This document shows, piece after piece, positions 39,232 to 45,232 of a DNA stretch of 64,000 bases. The DNA is from Nereocystis luetkeana (taxonomy: Eukaryota; Sar; Phaeophyceae; Laminariales; Laminariaceae). Position numbers and translations under genes: made by a program. The notes beneath the pieces are model-generated. The model did no database searches, had not been told where the DNA came from, and saw nothing but the letters and a program-made list of their open reading frames with translations. The number at the start of each line of letters is the position of its first letter. Position 1 is the first letter of the stretch. The stretch covers positions 5,363,775 through 5,427,774 of the forward strand of contig JARUPZ010000014.1 of the NCBI GenBank assembly GCA_031213475.1, given 5' to 3'.

Positions 39232-42200
39232 GAAATAACAACAGCAACAACAAGGACCAATGCCCCAACGTGTAGGGCGGACCGTAACTGGACCAAGTCC
39301 GGCGGGAAGGCCTCATAGCCTCGGTTTTTGCTAGTGGGTGAACTCGCGAGAGTCCCACACTACCAGGGGGAGATGACTATCCCTTAATGGCTACCAGGTA
39401 TATATCTCCACCGCACCTGCCCCTCTCGGGGGTCAGTCAGGTCGGGCCAGCTTGCCCATGCGCCAGTGGTGACAGCAGCCTGCTCTGTTGTTGCTGCAGC
39501 CGGAGCTGCGGGTTGAACTGACACACGAGACGTACTCTAAACGTGGAAACGTGGTTTTAGTACTGTAGTCCCGTTGTGGGGACAAATTTACTTAGAATTT
39601 GACTGGTTTGTCCCCAAAACGGGACTGCGGTTCTAAAAGGGTTAGGCTTGATTTATACCAATCGGCAAGAGGATGAAAACAACAAAGAAATGAAAAAGGA
39701 GCTTTGAGGAGGAGCGCCGGGTTTCTCCGGCTTCCAAAAACATCTATACAAAGGATCTCCAGGCTCACTTCCTTCCAGCAGTAGCTTAAAAGGGCCCCCT
39801 ACAGATTGTAGGAATAGGTAATGAACCTGTACCAGGTATATACGTAGGTTTTCAGCCAAAATAAGGTATACCTGGTCCATTATGGACCAAATTCAGGTAC
39901 ACTCTGAAAACAAGTACACAATACACGCCAGGAGCCCAGCCATTGCCCAGCCTCTCACCGTACCTGTTTTTGGCTTGAAACTGGCCGGGTACACCTGGAC
40001 TTGTCTACTTCGTCTACTACTAGCTTTCAACTGCTGTTGCCTGATTTTCAGCCAATCAGAAAGGCCATCTTAGGCACACACCGTTTTTTCTCTGCTTGTG
40101 CGTCTCGGGTTCCCCGGTTGCAACTATTGCGTTTGAGATCTGTACCTGTCCGTACCTATCTATGTAGGCATACATACGAACGATTCTTTCACTTTGATTT
40201 ATTTTGGGTGTACGATGTGCTTCAGTTGTTATGATGTGTACTACAGTATGTTGTTTTCTATGGCCACATGAGTCATATCACAGCAACGTGGACACAGACG
40301 GCAGCTCGTCTGCCCCACCCCGCGTCGAGGTGGTCTTAGATCTTGCGCGGCAAAATAATTTCGTGCCGACCTGGCGGTTCCGCGAGGATGGTCGAGAGGC
40401 TTCAAAGCTAGCAGGGGGGGGAGGGCGCTAGAATAAGCACTCTTGGCGCGATCGCCGTGGCGAAACAAACGAAGCCTGGTGACCCTCTGCAGGTCCAAGT
40501 GGATCCCGTGGTACCTACCACTCTAAAGAAAACAAAACAACTCAGATTTTGGAGGCCACACGCTCGTTGTGCAGGCGCAAAAAAAAAAAAAAAAAAAGGT
40601 TGCGGTTTCTCATAGCCAAAAAACACCGCTTGTGGCGTGTGCTTTCTACTTGGCTTCAGCATTTAACTGTTTTCATCTCGAATGGAAGAGGTGCATCATA
40701 TACCTGATTTGGGCTTTTGCCCATACACAAAATATTTACACAAACACTATTAATGCTTGAAAATGAAGCGGGCAAGAGGTACATGTACAAACCAACAACA
40801 ATAGTCTGCTACAAGGGGCCTGCCCACGTACTATTAATACTGTACATACCTTCGATTCTCGCTTGTCGTCCCTCATCCAGTAGTAGTCATCCATCCGTTC
40901 AAGGGGGGGGTCAATGGGATTCTGCGAACGAAAAAAAAACGGCCAAATAAACGAGCATTCACACGATTGATAAGACACACGAAAAAACGAGCAGAAGCGC
41001 GGCGGCCAGGAGCCGCTTAAAAAAACAAGAAACGGACCAAAAAAGAAGAAGAAAAAAAACTCTTATCGCGCAAAAAGCACAAATATATAGAGATAAGCGT
41101 ACAGAAGACATCTCCGCCCCGAAAATGTTACAACCTTCCATTGTTGTTGTTGTTCTCACATTAACTCTCTGACGAAGGAGTCCGTGGTCATATAAGTACG
41201 TAAGATGATGATTACAATATTGCCGCAACTACAACAGAGTAGCACGTTAACTGTGAGTTCCACCGACTGAGTATTAACTGTGAACAATCAACACTCAGCT
41301 TTGCAAGCTGTTTCATGTGTACGTCGGCCGCTCGCATGTTTTTCTATACTCCGGGAGACTTCTCGAAAAATACGGTGGGTGGAAAAGAAAGTGTAAACAC
41401 CGATCGATGCGTCTACATGAAAAACAAATCGCGACGAGATATTTCTACTGGAGAGCCACACCGCTTTCGTTTTTGTTGTAGGGATGCTAGGGTCTATGGT
41501 CATACGACTACGGCCATGCATGAGATCGAGTACATCTCTCCTATCGAGCACACCCCCCCCCCCCCCCCCCCCCCGCCTCCCCCCCCGTCTGTTGGAGAAC
41601 AAAACGCCTCTCGGGAAACTAATCCCAGGAGTGGTGTGTTTCTTTTCGTATTGATAGTGAGTACGTTTTTTACGTTGTTTTGTGCCCCCCCCCCCCCCGT
41701 CCCGTCCCGTCCTGTCCCCTTCCCTCCCCTCCCTCCCCGTGTTTTGGGGAAAATCGACTCGAAAAAAACTCTTCAAGAACGGTGTGTTATCTTTCTTGCG
41801 TTGCGTTGTTCTACGGTACGTACAACTCTGGGTGTACATATAACGACCGCTTGGTATTTATTATTAATGTTGAAACGGCTCTTATATTGCCGACCAGAGA
41901 GGGACGCTACATACGGGGGGTATTAACTAGAGCCTGGTATCACCTAAAACCCGGGGGGGGGGGGGGGTATATGATACCCCCCCCCCGAGAAACATGACTG
42001 AGTCATAAAAGTTGATATTTCTTGGTCATATCCAGATCACTGGTATTTTTCGATATATCGCTATGAGATGTGATATATGCAGGGTATATAATATATAATA
42101 TACATAAAATGTTATATATCATAAACCTTGTATAATGCGATGTATCACTTCATATCTGCCGTATATATCGTGCTTTCTTGCGCTATTGCCACCTACATAT

Positions 42201-44243
42201 GTACGCCACCGCCGTGTCACATCGGTACTTGTTCGTGGTTGGGGCCTGTGCCACGCTGATGGCAGAGCACCTGCTCTGTGCTTGGCGATCTGTGCCCGCT
42301 ACGCACGACCCGGTACGCCAAATGCATGAATTATGATACAGCAACCCCTTCTCCGCGAGGTTCTGCTGCTTGTAGATGTGTGGTGTAATGCTGACAACAA
42401 TTAGTTGGTGTATTGCGATGACCATGGGATTGTGTACACTCACTGCCGGTGGTACTATTAATAGGTACAAGGTAGGTACATAGATCGATGTCGAAGGCGA
42501 CTGCTTGCTGTAGCCGTGGCTCGCTTGTGGCCGCAGGCGATGGCGCGTTCGACTCGCTCATCCGCATCGCGGATCAAAACCGCACGACAGGAAGACAGCA
42601 GCGGATATATCGTCAAGACAGCAAAAGTCGACCTTATTATGCCATGTATCGGATATCGCCAGATCACGTACTCCACCTGATATAGGCCGACATATAATCT
42701 TATACCACCTTATATAGGCCGATATATCGCTTCATAGCGGGCGTATATATCATATACCAAATATCTCATCACCTTCTAGTCAGATCGTGCTGAAAACCCC
42801 TACATATAGCGACGTAATACGATATGATATGTTTCGCATGTTCCGGCGAAAAAAAAACATGACCAAGTACTATGGAGATATCATATCGTGAAGGGGGTAT
42901 ATACAGGGTAGCCCTATACTGATACCAGGCTCTAGGATTAACCCTTTTAGTACCGCAGTTCCGTTTCGGAGACCAACTACTTAGAATCCGAAAGCAATGT
43001 CCTCAAAACGGGACTGCAGTTCTAAAAGGGTTATTACGGGGGGCCATAGTTAATAGGACCTATGGTATACATAAAAACCTAAATATTTAACCATTTTTAC
43101 TAACAATATTTGGTCCTATTAACTATGGTCCCCCGTAATAGTCTTATATTGATATTAATAGCAGTTTTTTCCTTCTTTTCTTTTTTGTACGACCACGGAC
43201 GGAAGGACGGACGAACAGACAGTCATTGGCAGAAAAAAGAAACGAAGAAACCTGAGGGCTCATTCTTATCGGAGAGCTTTTTTTCCATGATTTCCAAAGT
43301 TTGGAAAAAATTGGAGGTATGTATCAAGATGCGGAGGCCTTCTGTCGCTATTTGCAACCCTCTCCAGAAGCATAAACATCAAGTTCGTTGAATTTCACGT
43401 ATTTGGGAAAAAAAATCAGGGAAATATGAAAGATTGAAAAACTGCGCGAAGAAAATGTCCAAATTTTGGGTAAAAAAACTCTCCGACAAGCCCCTGCGGA
43501 AAAGTGCGGTTGAACGCGCGCTCCGATACAAGCATACCTGGTACGCAGCAACGGGTAGCATCTTCTGGGTGAAGAAAAAAATCCGAATGACGGGGCTCCT
43601 TGTCCCTTTTGGGACTGCAGTCTCCTTAGATCAGTTTTGGGGACAAACTTACTTAAAAAGTGGGGGGTTTGTCTCCAGAACGGGATTGCAGTCTTAAAAG
43701 GGTTTTAACCCAAAAATCGTCGGGTAATCTCATCCTTGTTTAGCAAAACATGAGCAAAACATGAATGGTCTATGTACCTATATCAGGGCAAAATCGGACT
43801 AATATATAGGCACGCAAAGTCATACATTGTGTCTCTATTAGGAACAGGAACGGCGCTCCGCCTCGAAAGGGATGCGTAGTCAATGCCCAAGTGACTAGGG
43901 CAAGCAACAAACAAGTACCCCCCCCCGTGCAAGCAATGCCTGCCTGGTCGGTAAAAACCCGACATGCTCCGTCCCGGCATTGTAGGGATGCGAGGGTCTA
44001 TGCCCATACGAATACGGCCATGCATGAGATCGAGGACATCTCTCCTATCGAGTACACCCCCCCCCCCATCGCCACCTCCCCCCCCCCTTCCTCCTTCTCT
44101 CCCACCTCTCCTCGGTTCTCTCCTGTGACCTTGCCGAAGCGGACGGGGAAGGGGCGCTTGGCAGCCCGAGGCCCCCTGGTGCTCATCCTGGCCCTGCCTC
44201 TCATGCCGAGGGCCACGGCCGACACCGCCAGGCTCCCCCCAAC
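16338..44243 (-). CDS. Oligopeptidase B-like serine peptidase (family S9A), 21 coding exons
   Basis: Cleaves peptides after Arg or Lys in characterised family members. Exons, in reading order: 44243-44106, 40921-40850, 38824-38738, 37987-37850, 36759-36640, 35847-35728, 35118-35059, 34254-34187, 33200-33140, 32223-32140, 31736-31660, 29110-29009, 26679-26491, 24264-24168, 23614-23487, 22454-22333, 21259-21087, 20456-20415, 19357-19235, 18356-18275, 16519-16338. They total 2265 nt (754 codons plus TAG) with every splice phase matching. The N-terminal two thirds form the beta-propeller and the C-terminal third the alpha/beta-hydrolase. Catalytic Ser580 is in GRSAGG, Asp665 in GLNDPR and His700 in AGHFSAS. 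The Ser-Asp and Asp-His spacings of 85 and 35 are, to my memory, those of bacterial OpB. Nineteen of twenty introns are unambiguous and two use GC donors. The true start is uncertain: a further upstream exon or Met14/Met20 of the first listed exon. Length is slightly above bacterial OpB (about 690 aa). It looks intact. Confidence 0.93.
16705..16780 (-). repeat. R3 fragment (tail end only)
   Basis: G run, then CTCGATATCATGCATGGCCG. Truncated after about 50 bp. Confidence 0.6.
16972..17245 (-). repeat. R3 copy in intron 20
   Basis: A nearly full copy with G run at 16972. The segment around AAGCGCGAAGCGCC is shortened by about 15 bp. Confidence 0.75.
17361..17466. mobile_element. M2 copy e
   Basis: In intron 20, inverted core. 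The right end is changed to GGTCCCTCGTA. Confidence 0.8.
18275..18356 (-). CDS. Peptidase exon 20 (residues 668-695)
   Basis: Encodes [15 protein letters not shown] and PLYLKI, matching V.YWEP.KW...LR in OpB. Acceptor TCACAG, donor G/GTGAGA, phase 1. Confidence 0.94.
19235..19357 (-). CDS. Peptidase exon 19 (residues 627-667), catalytic Asp exon
   Basis: Encodes [20 protein letters not shown] then [13 protein letters not shown]. Asp665 of GLNDPR is the catalytic acid. Acceptor CCTCTCAG, donor AGG/GTGAGC. Confidence 0.96.
19560..20130 (+). repeat. A/C-rich and CA/CG-alternating tract, intron 18
   Basis: Runs of ACACACAC, GCACACGC and AAAAAAACA. No other structure seen. Confidence 0.8.
20415..20456 (-). 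CDS. Peptidase exon 18 (residues 613-626)
   Basis: A 42-nt exon encoding [14 protein letters not shown], the family's D.S.PLT..EW loop. Acceptor TTCCCGCAG, donor AAG/GTAAGA, phase 0 at both ends. Confidence 0.92.
20864..21004. mobile_element. Short hairpin MITE
   Basis: GGGGTCGATCTTAACGAG at left and CTCGTTAAGATTGACCCC at right, with nearly complementary AT-rich arms (AAATTTCGGTATTT). Intron 17. Superfamily unclear. Confidence 0.65.
21087..21259 (-). CDS. Peptidase exon 17 (residues 555-612), nucleophile exon
   Basis: Encodes [20 protein letters not shown], then [20 protein letters not shown] and the PFVDLMNS strand. Ser580 of GRSAGG is the catalytic nucleophile. Acceptor TGTGCAG, donor TCG/GTGAGA. 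A decayed partial copy lies at 21621-21665. Confidence 0.97.
21345..21540 (-). repeat. R4 poly(C)-tailed repeat, split by M1
   Basis: R4 on the minus strand reads GGAACGGTGCTCCGTCTCGA, AAGGGATGCGTGGTCA, then AAGGTAAGCAACAAATGAGT, AC and C run. Its GTGCTCCGTCTCG...AGGGATGCG core resembles R3's ATGCTCCGTCCCG...AGGGATGCG, so the two are probably related. M1 copy 7 interrupts this one. Confidence 0.7.
21379..21475. mobile_element. M1 copy 7, inside an R4 repeat
   Basis: A TTAA-flanked copy that interrupts R4 directly after TTGCTTGCC in intron 16. M1 is therefore younger than that R4 copy. Confidence 0.82.
21540..21600 (-). repeat. R3 fragment next to the exon 17 copy
   Basis: G-rich run, then TACTCGATATCATTCATGAC and a break after CCATAGACCGCAC. 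The exon 17 remnant begins 20 bp further on. Confidence 0.6.
21621..21665 (-). pseudogene. Decayed copy of the 5' part of peptidase exon 17
   Basis: Reads [16 protein letters not shown] against [16 protein letters not shown] of exon 17, with about 36 of 42 nt identical by eye. It lies in intron 16, about 360 bp upstream of exon 17, next to a truncated R3 repeat. No acceptor AG sits at the matching place. Confidence 0.65.
21920..22312 (-). repeat. R5 copy 3
   Basis: Inverted copy in intron 16, with a tandemly repeated arm (GGTCGTACACTATCGGGAAT twice). Confidence 0.65.
22333..22454 (-). CDS. Peptidase exon 16 (residues 514-555)
   Basis: Encodes [20 protein letters not shown] then [31 protein letters not shown] is diagnostic for OpB. 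The acidic residues of WYED are in the region implicated in basic P1 preference. The Gly run is encoded by a G tract. Donor AAG/GTGGAT, phase 1. Confidence 0.96.
23487..23614 (-). CDS. Peptidase exon 15 (residues 472-514)
   Basis: Encodes [15 protein letters not shown] and [19 protein letters not shown]. The Y-G-Y-G-S-Y-G motif is the oxyanion-side loop of S9 peptidases. Donor GAG/GTACAC, phase 2. Confidence 0.96.
24168..24264 (-). CDS. Peptidase exon 14 (residues 439-471)
   Basis: Encodes [20 protein letters not shown] and [12 protein letters not shown], the hinge into the hydrolase domain (family pattern ..Y......A.A.DG..VP). Acceptor TTTCTAG, donor GAG/GTGACA. Confidence 0.94.
24438..24600 (-). 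repeat. R4 copy with 28-base G run
   Basis: Intron 13. It continues past the core with AGAGACACCTGCAACAGTTA and CACTCATCACG, giving a unit of at least 130 bp. Confidence 0.72.
25452..25577 (-). repeat. R3 copy with doubled end motif
   Basis: Intron 13. It carries two TACTCGAT blocks (the longer subtype), and its head is cut at CGACCAGG by a second G run. Confidence 0.7.
26491..26679 (-). CDS. Peptidase exon 13 (residues 376-439)
   Basis: Longest exon. Encodes [20 protein letters not shown] then a stretch ending [20 protein letters not shown]. This LR..Y.S...P...FDYD segment closes the propeller. Acceptor AAACAG, donor AA/GTGAGT. Confidence 0.95.
26757..26815 (-). repeat. R3 fragment in intron 12
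   Basis: Only the tail end (TGCTCCATAGGAGAGATGTA then CTCGATCTCA) between G-rich runs. Confidence 0.55.
27196..27424 (+). repeat. R5 copy 4
   Basis: Intron 12. GATCTAGCTCATGTTGCCGG and CACAACGGCGGGTTGGG are conserved. Confidence 0.65.
27767..27813 (-). pseudogene. Decayed copy of the 3' half of peptidase exon 12
   Basis: Reads [16 protein letters not shown] followed by a GTAAAC donor, against [16 protein letters not shown] in exon 12. About 78% identical over about 49 nt by eye. It sits in intron 12, 1.2 kb downstream of the real exon. The 5' half of the exon is not recognisable. Confidence 0.65.
28107..28362. mobile_element. R11 element, copy A, inside an R3 head
   Basis: Inverted ends GCGTTCTACAATAGAGG and CCTCTATCGTAGAACGC. 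It separates the extreme R3 head (28087-28106) from the R3 body. About 250 bp, no coding frame. Confidence 0.65.
28368..28628 (+). repeat. R3 copy, plus orientation
   Basis: Full-length body ending in a C run at 28618-28628. Its extreme head continues at 28087-28106 beyond an inserted R11 element. Confidence 0.75.
28636..28898 (+). repeat. R3 copy, tandem to the previous
   Basis: Begins a few bases after the poly(C) tail of the preceding copy and ends CGAGTACACCCCCC. Two same-strand copies lie back to back. Confidence 0.77.
29009..29110 (-). CDS. Peptidase exon 12 (residues 342-376)
   Basis: Encodes [20 protein letters not shown] and [14 protein letters not shown]. Acceptor TTCGATAG, donor AAG/GTGAGG, phase 2. 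A decayed copy of its 3' half lies at 27767-27813. Confidence 0.9.
29425..29580 (-). repeat. R4 copy in intron 11
   Basis: Same order as the 24.4-kb copy. The G-rich side is irregular (GGGGGAAAGGGGG). Confidence 0.7.
29916..29950. mobile_element. M1 copy 8, deletion remnant
   Basis: Only outer ends remain (ACCATTTTAGAACTGCA joined to CCCCTAAAAGGGT). Confidence 0.5.
30222..31020. mobile_element. PIF/Harbinger-like non-autonomous element
   Basis: About 35-bp inverted ends starting GGGCCGGTCTTATCGAGGGC, flanked by TTA on both sides (30219-30221 and 31021-31023). The 3-bp TWA target and GGGCC start fit PIF/Harbinger. Sub-terminal CGAAAAAAACGAAA-type repeats occur at both ends. No transposase was recognised inside. 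Intron 11. Confidence 0.7.
31313..31612 (+). repeat. R5 copy 5
   Basis: Intron 11. A long copy with both AGATC-rich arms. Confidence 0.7.
31660..31736 (-). CDS. Peptidase exon 11 (residues 317-342), GC donor
   Basis: Encodes [20 protein letters not shown] then VSAPI, the family's H.G..F.I.TN.DG..N.KL block. No GT donor fits. CAG/GCACGA gives phase 2 and joins exon 12 to read [15 protein letters not shown]. Confidence 0.87.
32140..32223 (-). CDS. Peptidase exon 10 (residues 289-316)
   Basis: Encodes [20 protein letters not shown] then EDVRYGVE. I chose acceptor CCCTTCAG over a second AG 12 bases downstream, because only the first keeps phase 0 with exon 9 and the family's PR..GV.Y.VEH reading. 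Confidence 0.9.
32255..32520 (-). repeat. R3 copy plus tail fragment
   Basis: Intron 9. The body is 32255-32470. A second G run at 32466 starts another short tail fragment (CACTAGTGTCATGCATGG). Confidence 0.7.
32624..32733. mobile_element. M2 copy f
   Basis: In intron 9, between R3 fragments and the minisatellite. Confidence 0.8.
32885..33112. repeat. 42-bp minisatellite in intron 9
   Basis: About five units of 42 bp (GTTGTACACAAGCAGTAGG, then TTCTACTGTACGTTGCAGAG). Because 42 is a multiple of three, the minus strand stays open as a 14-residue repeat ([14 protein letters not shown]). It starts about 30 bp after the exon 9 donor. Confidence 0.9.
33140..33200 (-). CDS. Peptidase exon 9 (residues 268-288)
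   Basis: Encodes [20 protein letters not shown], the conserved T-S-E strand. Acceptor TTGTCCAG, donor CAG/GTGAAC. The reading frame continues open through the donor into a 42-bp minisatellite in intron 9, closing at 32846. Confidence 0.93.
33723..34070. repeat. AAGGCACGCC-rich repeat block
   Basis: Several TTATTGGGTRGTTCYTGCC plus AAGGCACGCC units. The AAGGCA hexamers recall the sub-terminal repeats of the hAT-like element at 9612-11338, so this may be a related non-autonomous copy. Confidence 0.5.
33866..33964. mobile_element. M2 copy g, right end lost
   Basis: In intron 8, inside an AAGGCA-rich repeat block that itself interrupts R11 copy B. Confidence 0.75.
34187..34254 (-). CDS. Peptidase exon 8 (residues 246-268)
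   Basis: Encodes [20 protein letters not shown] then SDR. Acceptor TTGGCAG. It ends in phase 2 (AG/GTCTGG), completed by the first base of the next exon. Confidence 0.92.
34360..34940. repeat. CATGGACACACACAAAT-type minisatellite in intron 7
   Basis: Irregular units around ATCATGGACACAYACAAA over nearly 600 bp. Open frames on both strands are by-products of the unit. Confidence 0.88.
35059..35118 (-). CDS. Peptidase exon 7 (residues 226-245)
   Basis: Encodes [20 protein letters not shown], matching the family's D...RP..V..H.LGT segment. Acceptor GCGCAG, donor GAG/GTGCCA. Confidence 0.93.
35728..35847 (-). CDS. Peptidase exon 6 (residues 186-225), GC donor
   Basis: Encodes [19 protein letters not shown] and [17 protein letters not shown], a propeller blade. 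The coding frame ends CAG/GCATGC, so the intron starts with GC, not GT. The next exon joins in phase 0. Confidence 0.93.
36345..36600 (-). repeat. R3 copy plus tail fragment
   Basis: Intron 5. The body is truncated at GAAGGGTATAT. A second G run at 36551 begins a fragment with GTCATGCATGGCCATAG. Confidence 0.7.
36640..36759 (-). CDS. Peptidase exon 5 (residues 146-185)
   Basis: Encodes [11 protein letters not shown] and [20 protein letters not shown], the family's LLDEN...VSPDG..LAY.AD.TG.E block. Donor GAG/GTGGGT. Confidence 0.95.
36868..36964. mobile_element. M1 copy 9
   Basis: Well preserved, with TTAA at both ends, in intron 4 between exons 4 and 5. Confidence 0.85.
37060..37810. repeat. 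GGTA/TACC-rich tract filling intron 4
   Basis: Dense GGGTATNCC, CGGGTA and TACCGA words with the palindrome TACCAGGTACCTGGTA at 37387. No element ends or exons seen. Confidence 0.7.
37850..37987 (-). CDS. Peptidase exon 4 (residues 100-145)
   Basis: Encodes [20 protein letters not shown] and [10 protein letters not shown], the first propeller blade (pattern VPY...GPYLYY.R...G..Y..H.R). Donor CAG/GTAGGC. Intron 4 downstream is a GGTA/TACC-rich tract. Confidence 0.95.
38028..38332 (-). repeat. R3 poly(C)-tailed repeat, full reference copy
   Basis: Read on the minus strand: CTCCCATTGCCGTCTCTGG, ACCGGAAATTAAATCAACTC, CAAGTCCGCCTC, GGCGCTTCGCGCTTGG, CCTGGTCGGTGAAAACCCGA, CATGCTCCGTCCCGGCATTG, CGACTACGGCCATGCATGAG, ATCGAGTACA, then a run of C. 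About 290 bp plus tail. No coding frame, tRNA boxes or terminal inverted repeats were seen. It lies in intron 3. A one-sided homopolymer end and variable truncation at the other end suggest retroposition, but with C in place of A. Confidence 0.75.
38515..38715 (+). repeat. CAA/CAG/CAC-rich simple sequence, intron 3
   Basis: Imperfect CAN repeats. Similar tracts occur at 35560-35690, 33290-33450 and 23900-24130. All are intronic and give only low-complexity frames. Confidence 0.8.
38738..38824 (-). CDS. Peptidase exon 3 (residues 71-99)
   Basis: Encodes [13 protein letters not shown] followed by a helix ([15 protein letters not shown]), the usual linker into the propeller. Acceptor AACGCAG, donor AAG/GTTTGA. 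Confidence 0.93.
39199..39245 (+). repeat. (CAA)n microsatellite
   Basis: About 13 CAA units in intron 2. Shorter (CAA)n runs lie at 13873 and 48660, and (TTG)n at 4187 and 41143. Confidence 0.9.
39553..39644. mobile_element. M1 copy 10
   Basis: Intron 2. The right end is intact (TCTAAAAGGGTTA). The left end has lost the CCC block. Confidence 0.78.
40850..40921 (-). CDS. Peptidase exon 2 (residues 47-70)
   Basis: Encodes [20 protein letters not shown] plus RESK, the family's conserved N-terminal D-D-Y-x-W-x-R-D-D block. Acceptor TTCGCAG, donor AAG/GTATGT, phase 0 at both ends. Intron 1 upstream is 3184 bp and holds M1, M2, R3 and R4 repeats. Confidence 0.95.
41143..41198 (-). repeat. (CAA)n-tailed repeat end, inverted copy
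   Basis: (TTG)n then TCACATTAACTCTCTGACG and AAGGAGTCCGTGGTC, matching 48622-48680. Confidence 0.6.
41477..41575 (+). repeat. R3 copy, head-truncated
   Basis: Starts at GTAGGGATGC and ends in a C run of about 20. Intron 1. Confidence 0.7.
42938..43034. mobile_element. M1 copy 11, abutted by M2
   Basis: Intron 1. An M2 element starts inside its right TTAA, so M2 landed at the TA of the M1 target site. Confidence 0.8.
43032..43140. mobile_element. M2 copy h
   Basis: A near-consensus copy in intron 1 that starts within the right TTAA of M1 copy 11. Confidence 0.85.
43600..43708. mobile_element. M1 copy 12, diverged
   Basis: Intron 1. It has an extra CTCCTTAGAT in the left arm. The right end is TAAAAGGGTTTTAA. 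Confidence 0.75.
43838..43927 (+). repeat. R4 copy, plus orientation
   Basis: Ends GCAACAAACAAGTACCCCCC. An R3 copy follows at once. Confidence 0.7.
43928..44070 (+). repeat. R3 copy joined to an R4 tail
   Basis: The R3 head is cut exactly at the poly(C) end of the R4 copy at 43838-43927. It ends in its own C run just downstream of exon 1. Confidence 0.72.
44106..44243 (-). CDS. Peptidase exon 1 (residues 1-46)
   Basis: Follows a TTTTTAG acceptor, so at least one exon probably lies upstream. It encodes a basic leader with Met14 and Met20, then [18 protein letters not shown], typical of eukaryotic OpB just before the conserved DDYYW block. Donor GAG/GTGGGA. Confidence 0.85.
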
Positions 44244-44496
44244 CTAAAAACAACAGGTGAAGAAAAAAAAAAGTCAGAAAATGTGGTTGGTGAGCTGACA
44301 GCCCTTGTGGGGCTTTCATAGGGAAAAATTGGCGTTTTAGTGAAGAAAAAATGACGGTTACAGCTCGTACGGCCACCGCTTGATTGGGGATGATTTCAAT
44401 ATGTTGGCCGAGTTATAACGCACAATAGTCCTATGTACGGCACGGCACGGCGCGGCGCGCAACATGGTCCCTCTGCCCGTACTGCCAGGCGGCTAA

Positions 44497-44711
44497 TTAA
44501 CCCATTTTAGGACTGCAGTTCCGTTCTGGGGACAAACTACTTACCAGGTAAAACTATTACGGGGGACCATAGTTAATAGGACCTATGGTATACATGAAAA
44601 CCTATATATTTGACCATTTTTACTAACAATATTTGGTCCTACTTACTATTATCCCCCGTAATAGAAGTGGTTTTGTCTCCCCACACGGGACTGCAGTCCT
44701 AAAAGTGTTCA
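44497..44711. mobile_element. M1 copy 13, split by an M2 element
   Basis: The left arm starts TTAACCCATTTTAGG. After the centre lies M2 copy i (44555-44663), then the right arm resumes (GTTTTGTCTCCCC). A TACCAGGTA word interrupts the centre at 44532. Confidence 0.85.
44555..44663. mobile_element. M2 copy i, inside M1 copy 13
   Basis: A complete TA-flanked copy that splits an M1 element. Confidence 0.87.
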
Positions 44712-44746
44712 GCAGCTCGTAAACACCAAAATAACCGCTGGACTGG

Positions 44747-44855
44747 TATAACGGGGGACCATAGTTAGTAGACCCTATGGTGTCGACAATAACCTATATA
44801 TTTAACCTTTTTTACTAACAATATTTGGTCCTATTAACTAGGGTCCCCCGAAAAA
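44747..44855. mobile_element. M2 copy j
   Basis: Right end altered (CCCCCGAAAAA). It is 84 bp from copy i. Confidence 0.8.
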
Positions 44856-44880
44856 GCTACCTTGGGGCCCCCCAGGGGTT

Positions 44881-44980
44881 AAATAAAGCCTTTTAGAGCC
44901 GCAGTCTCGGTTTGGGGACAAACCACTCAAAAGGTGAGTAGTTCGTCCCCGAAACGGGACTGCAGTCCTACGAGGGTTAA
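44881..44980. mobile_element. M1 copy 14
   Basis: The right end is GAGGGTTAA followed by another TTAA. The left end is partly changed (AAGCCTTTTAGAG). Confidence 0.78.
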
Positions 44981-44999
44981 TTAAGAGCTTTGTCTTTAC

Positions 45000-45098
45000 C
45001 CCTCGGTCGGAACATTGGACAGCAACAGGAAGGACACACGAGAAAAAAAAACAGAGAGCCCAACTCCGGGGGGTCGTGAAGCCCGCGGCCCCCACCAT
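45000..45098 (-). CDS. Candidate first exon with signal-peptide-like sequence
   Basis: An ATG at 45098 opens 33 codons with a hydrophobic core (ALCFFFSC, then VLPVAV) before a GTAAAG donor at 44999. The end is phase 0, which fits the phase-0 start of the next peptidase exon at 44243. If real, the peptidase would be about 787 aa and enter the secretory route. The evidence is only frame, donor and composition. The stretch is T-rich and could be chance. Confidence 0.3.
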
Positions 45099-45141
45099 GA
45101 TGGAGGCCAAGATAGTTCAGCACCTCGATTGACTCTTAGCT

Positions 45142-45232
45142 CTGTACGACTGCAGTCCAGTATTTTTGACAAAGTGCTTAGAAATCGAGTGGGTTGGCCC
45201 CAAAACGGGACACTCAGCCCTAAAAAGAGTTT
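45142..45232. mobile_element. M1 copy 15, strongly diverged
   Basis: Arms are recognisable as GACTGCAGTCCAG and CAAAACGGGAC, but the inner palindrome is largely lost. Confidence 0.6.
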
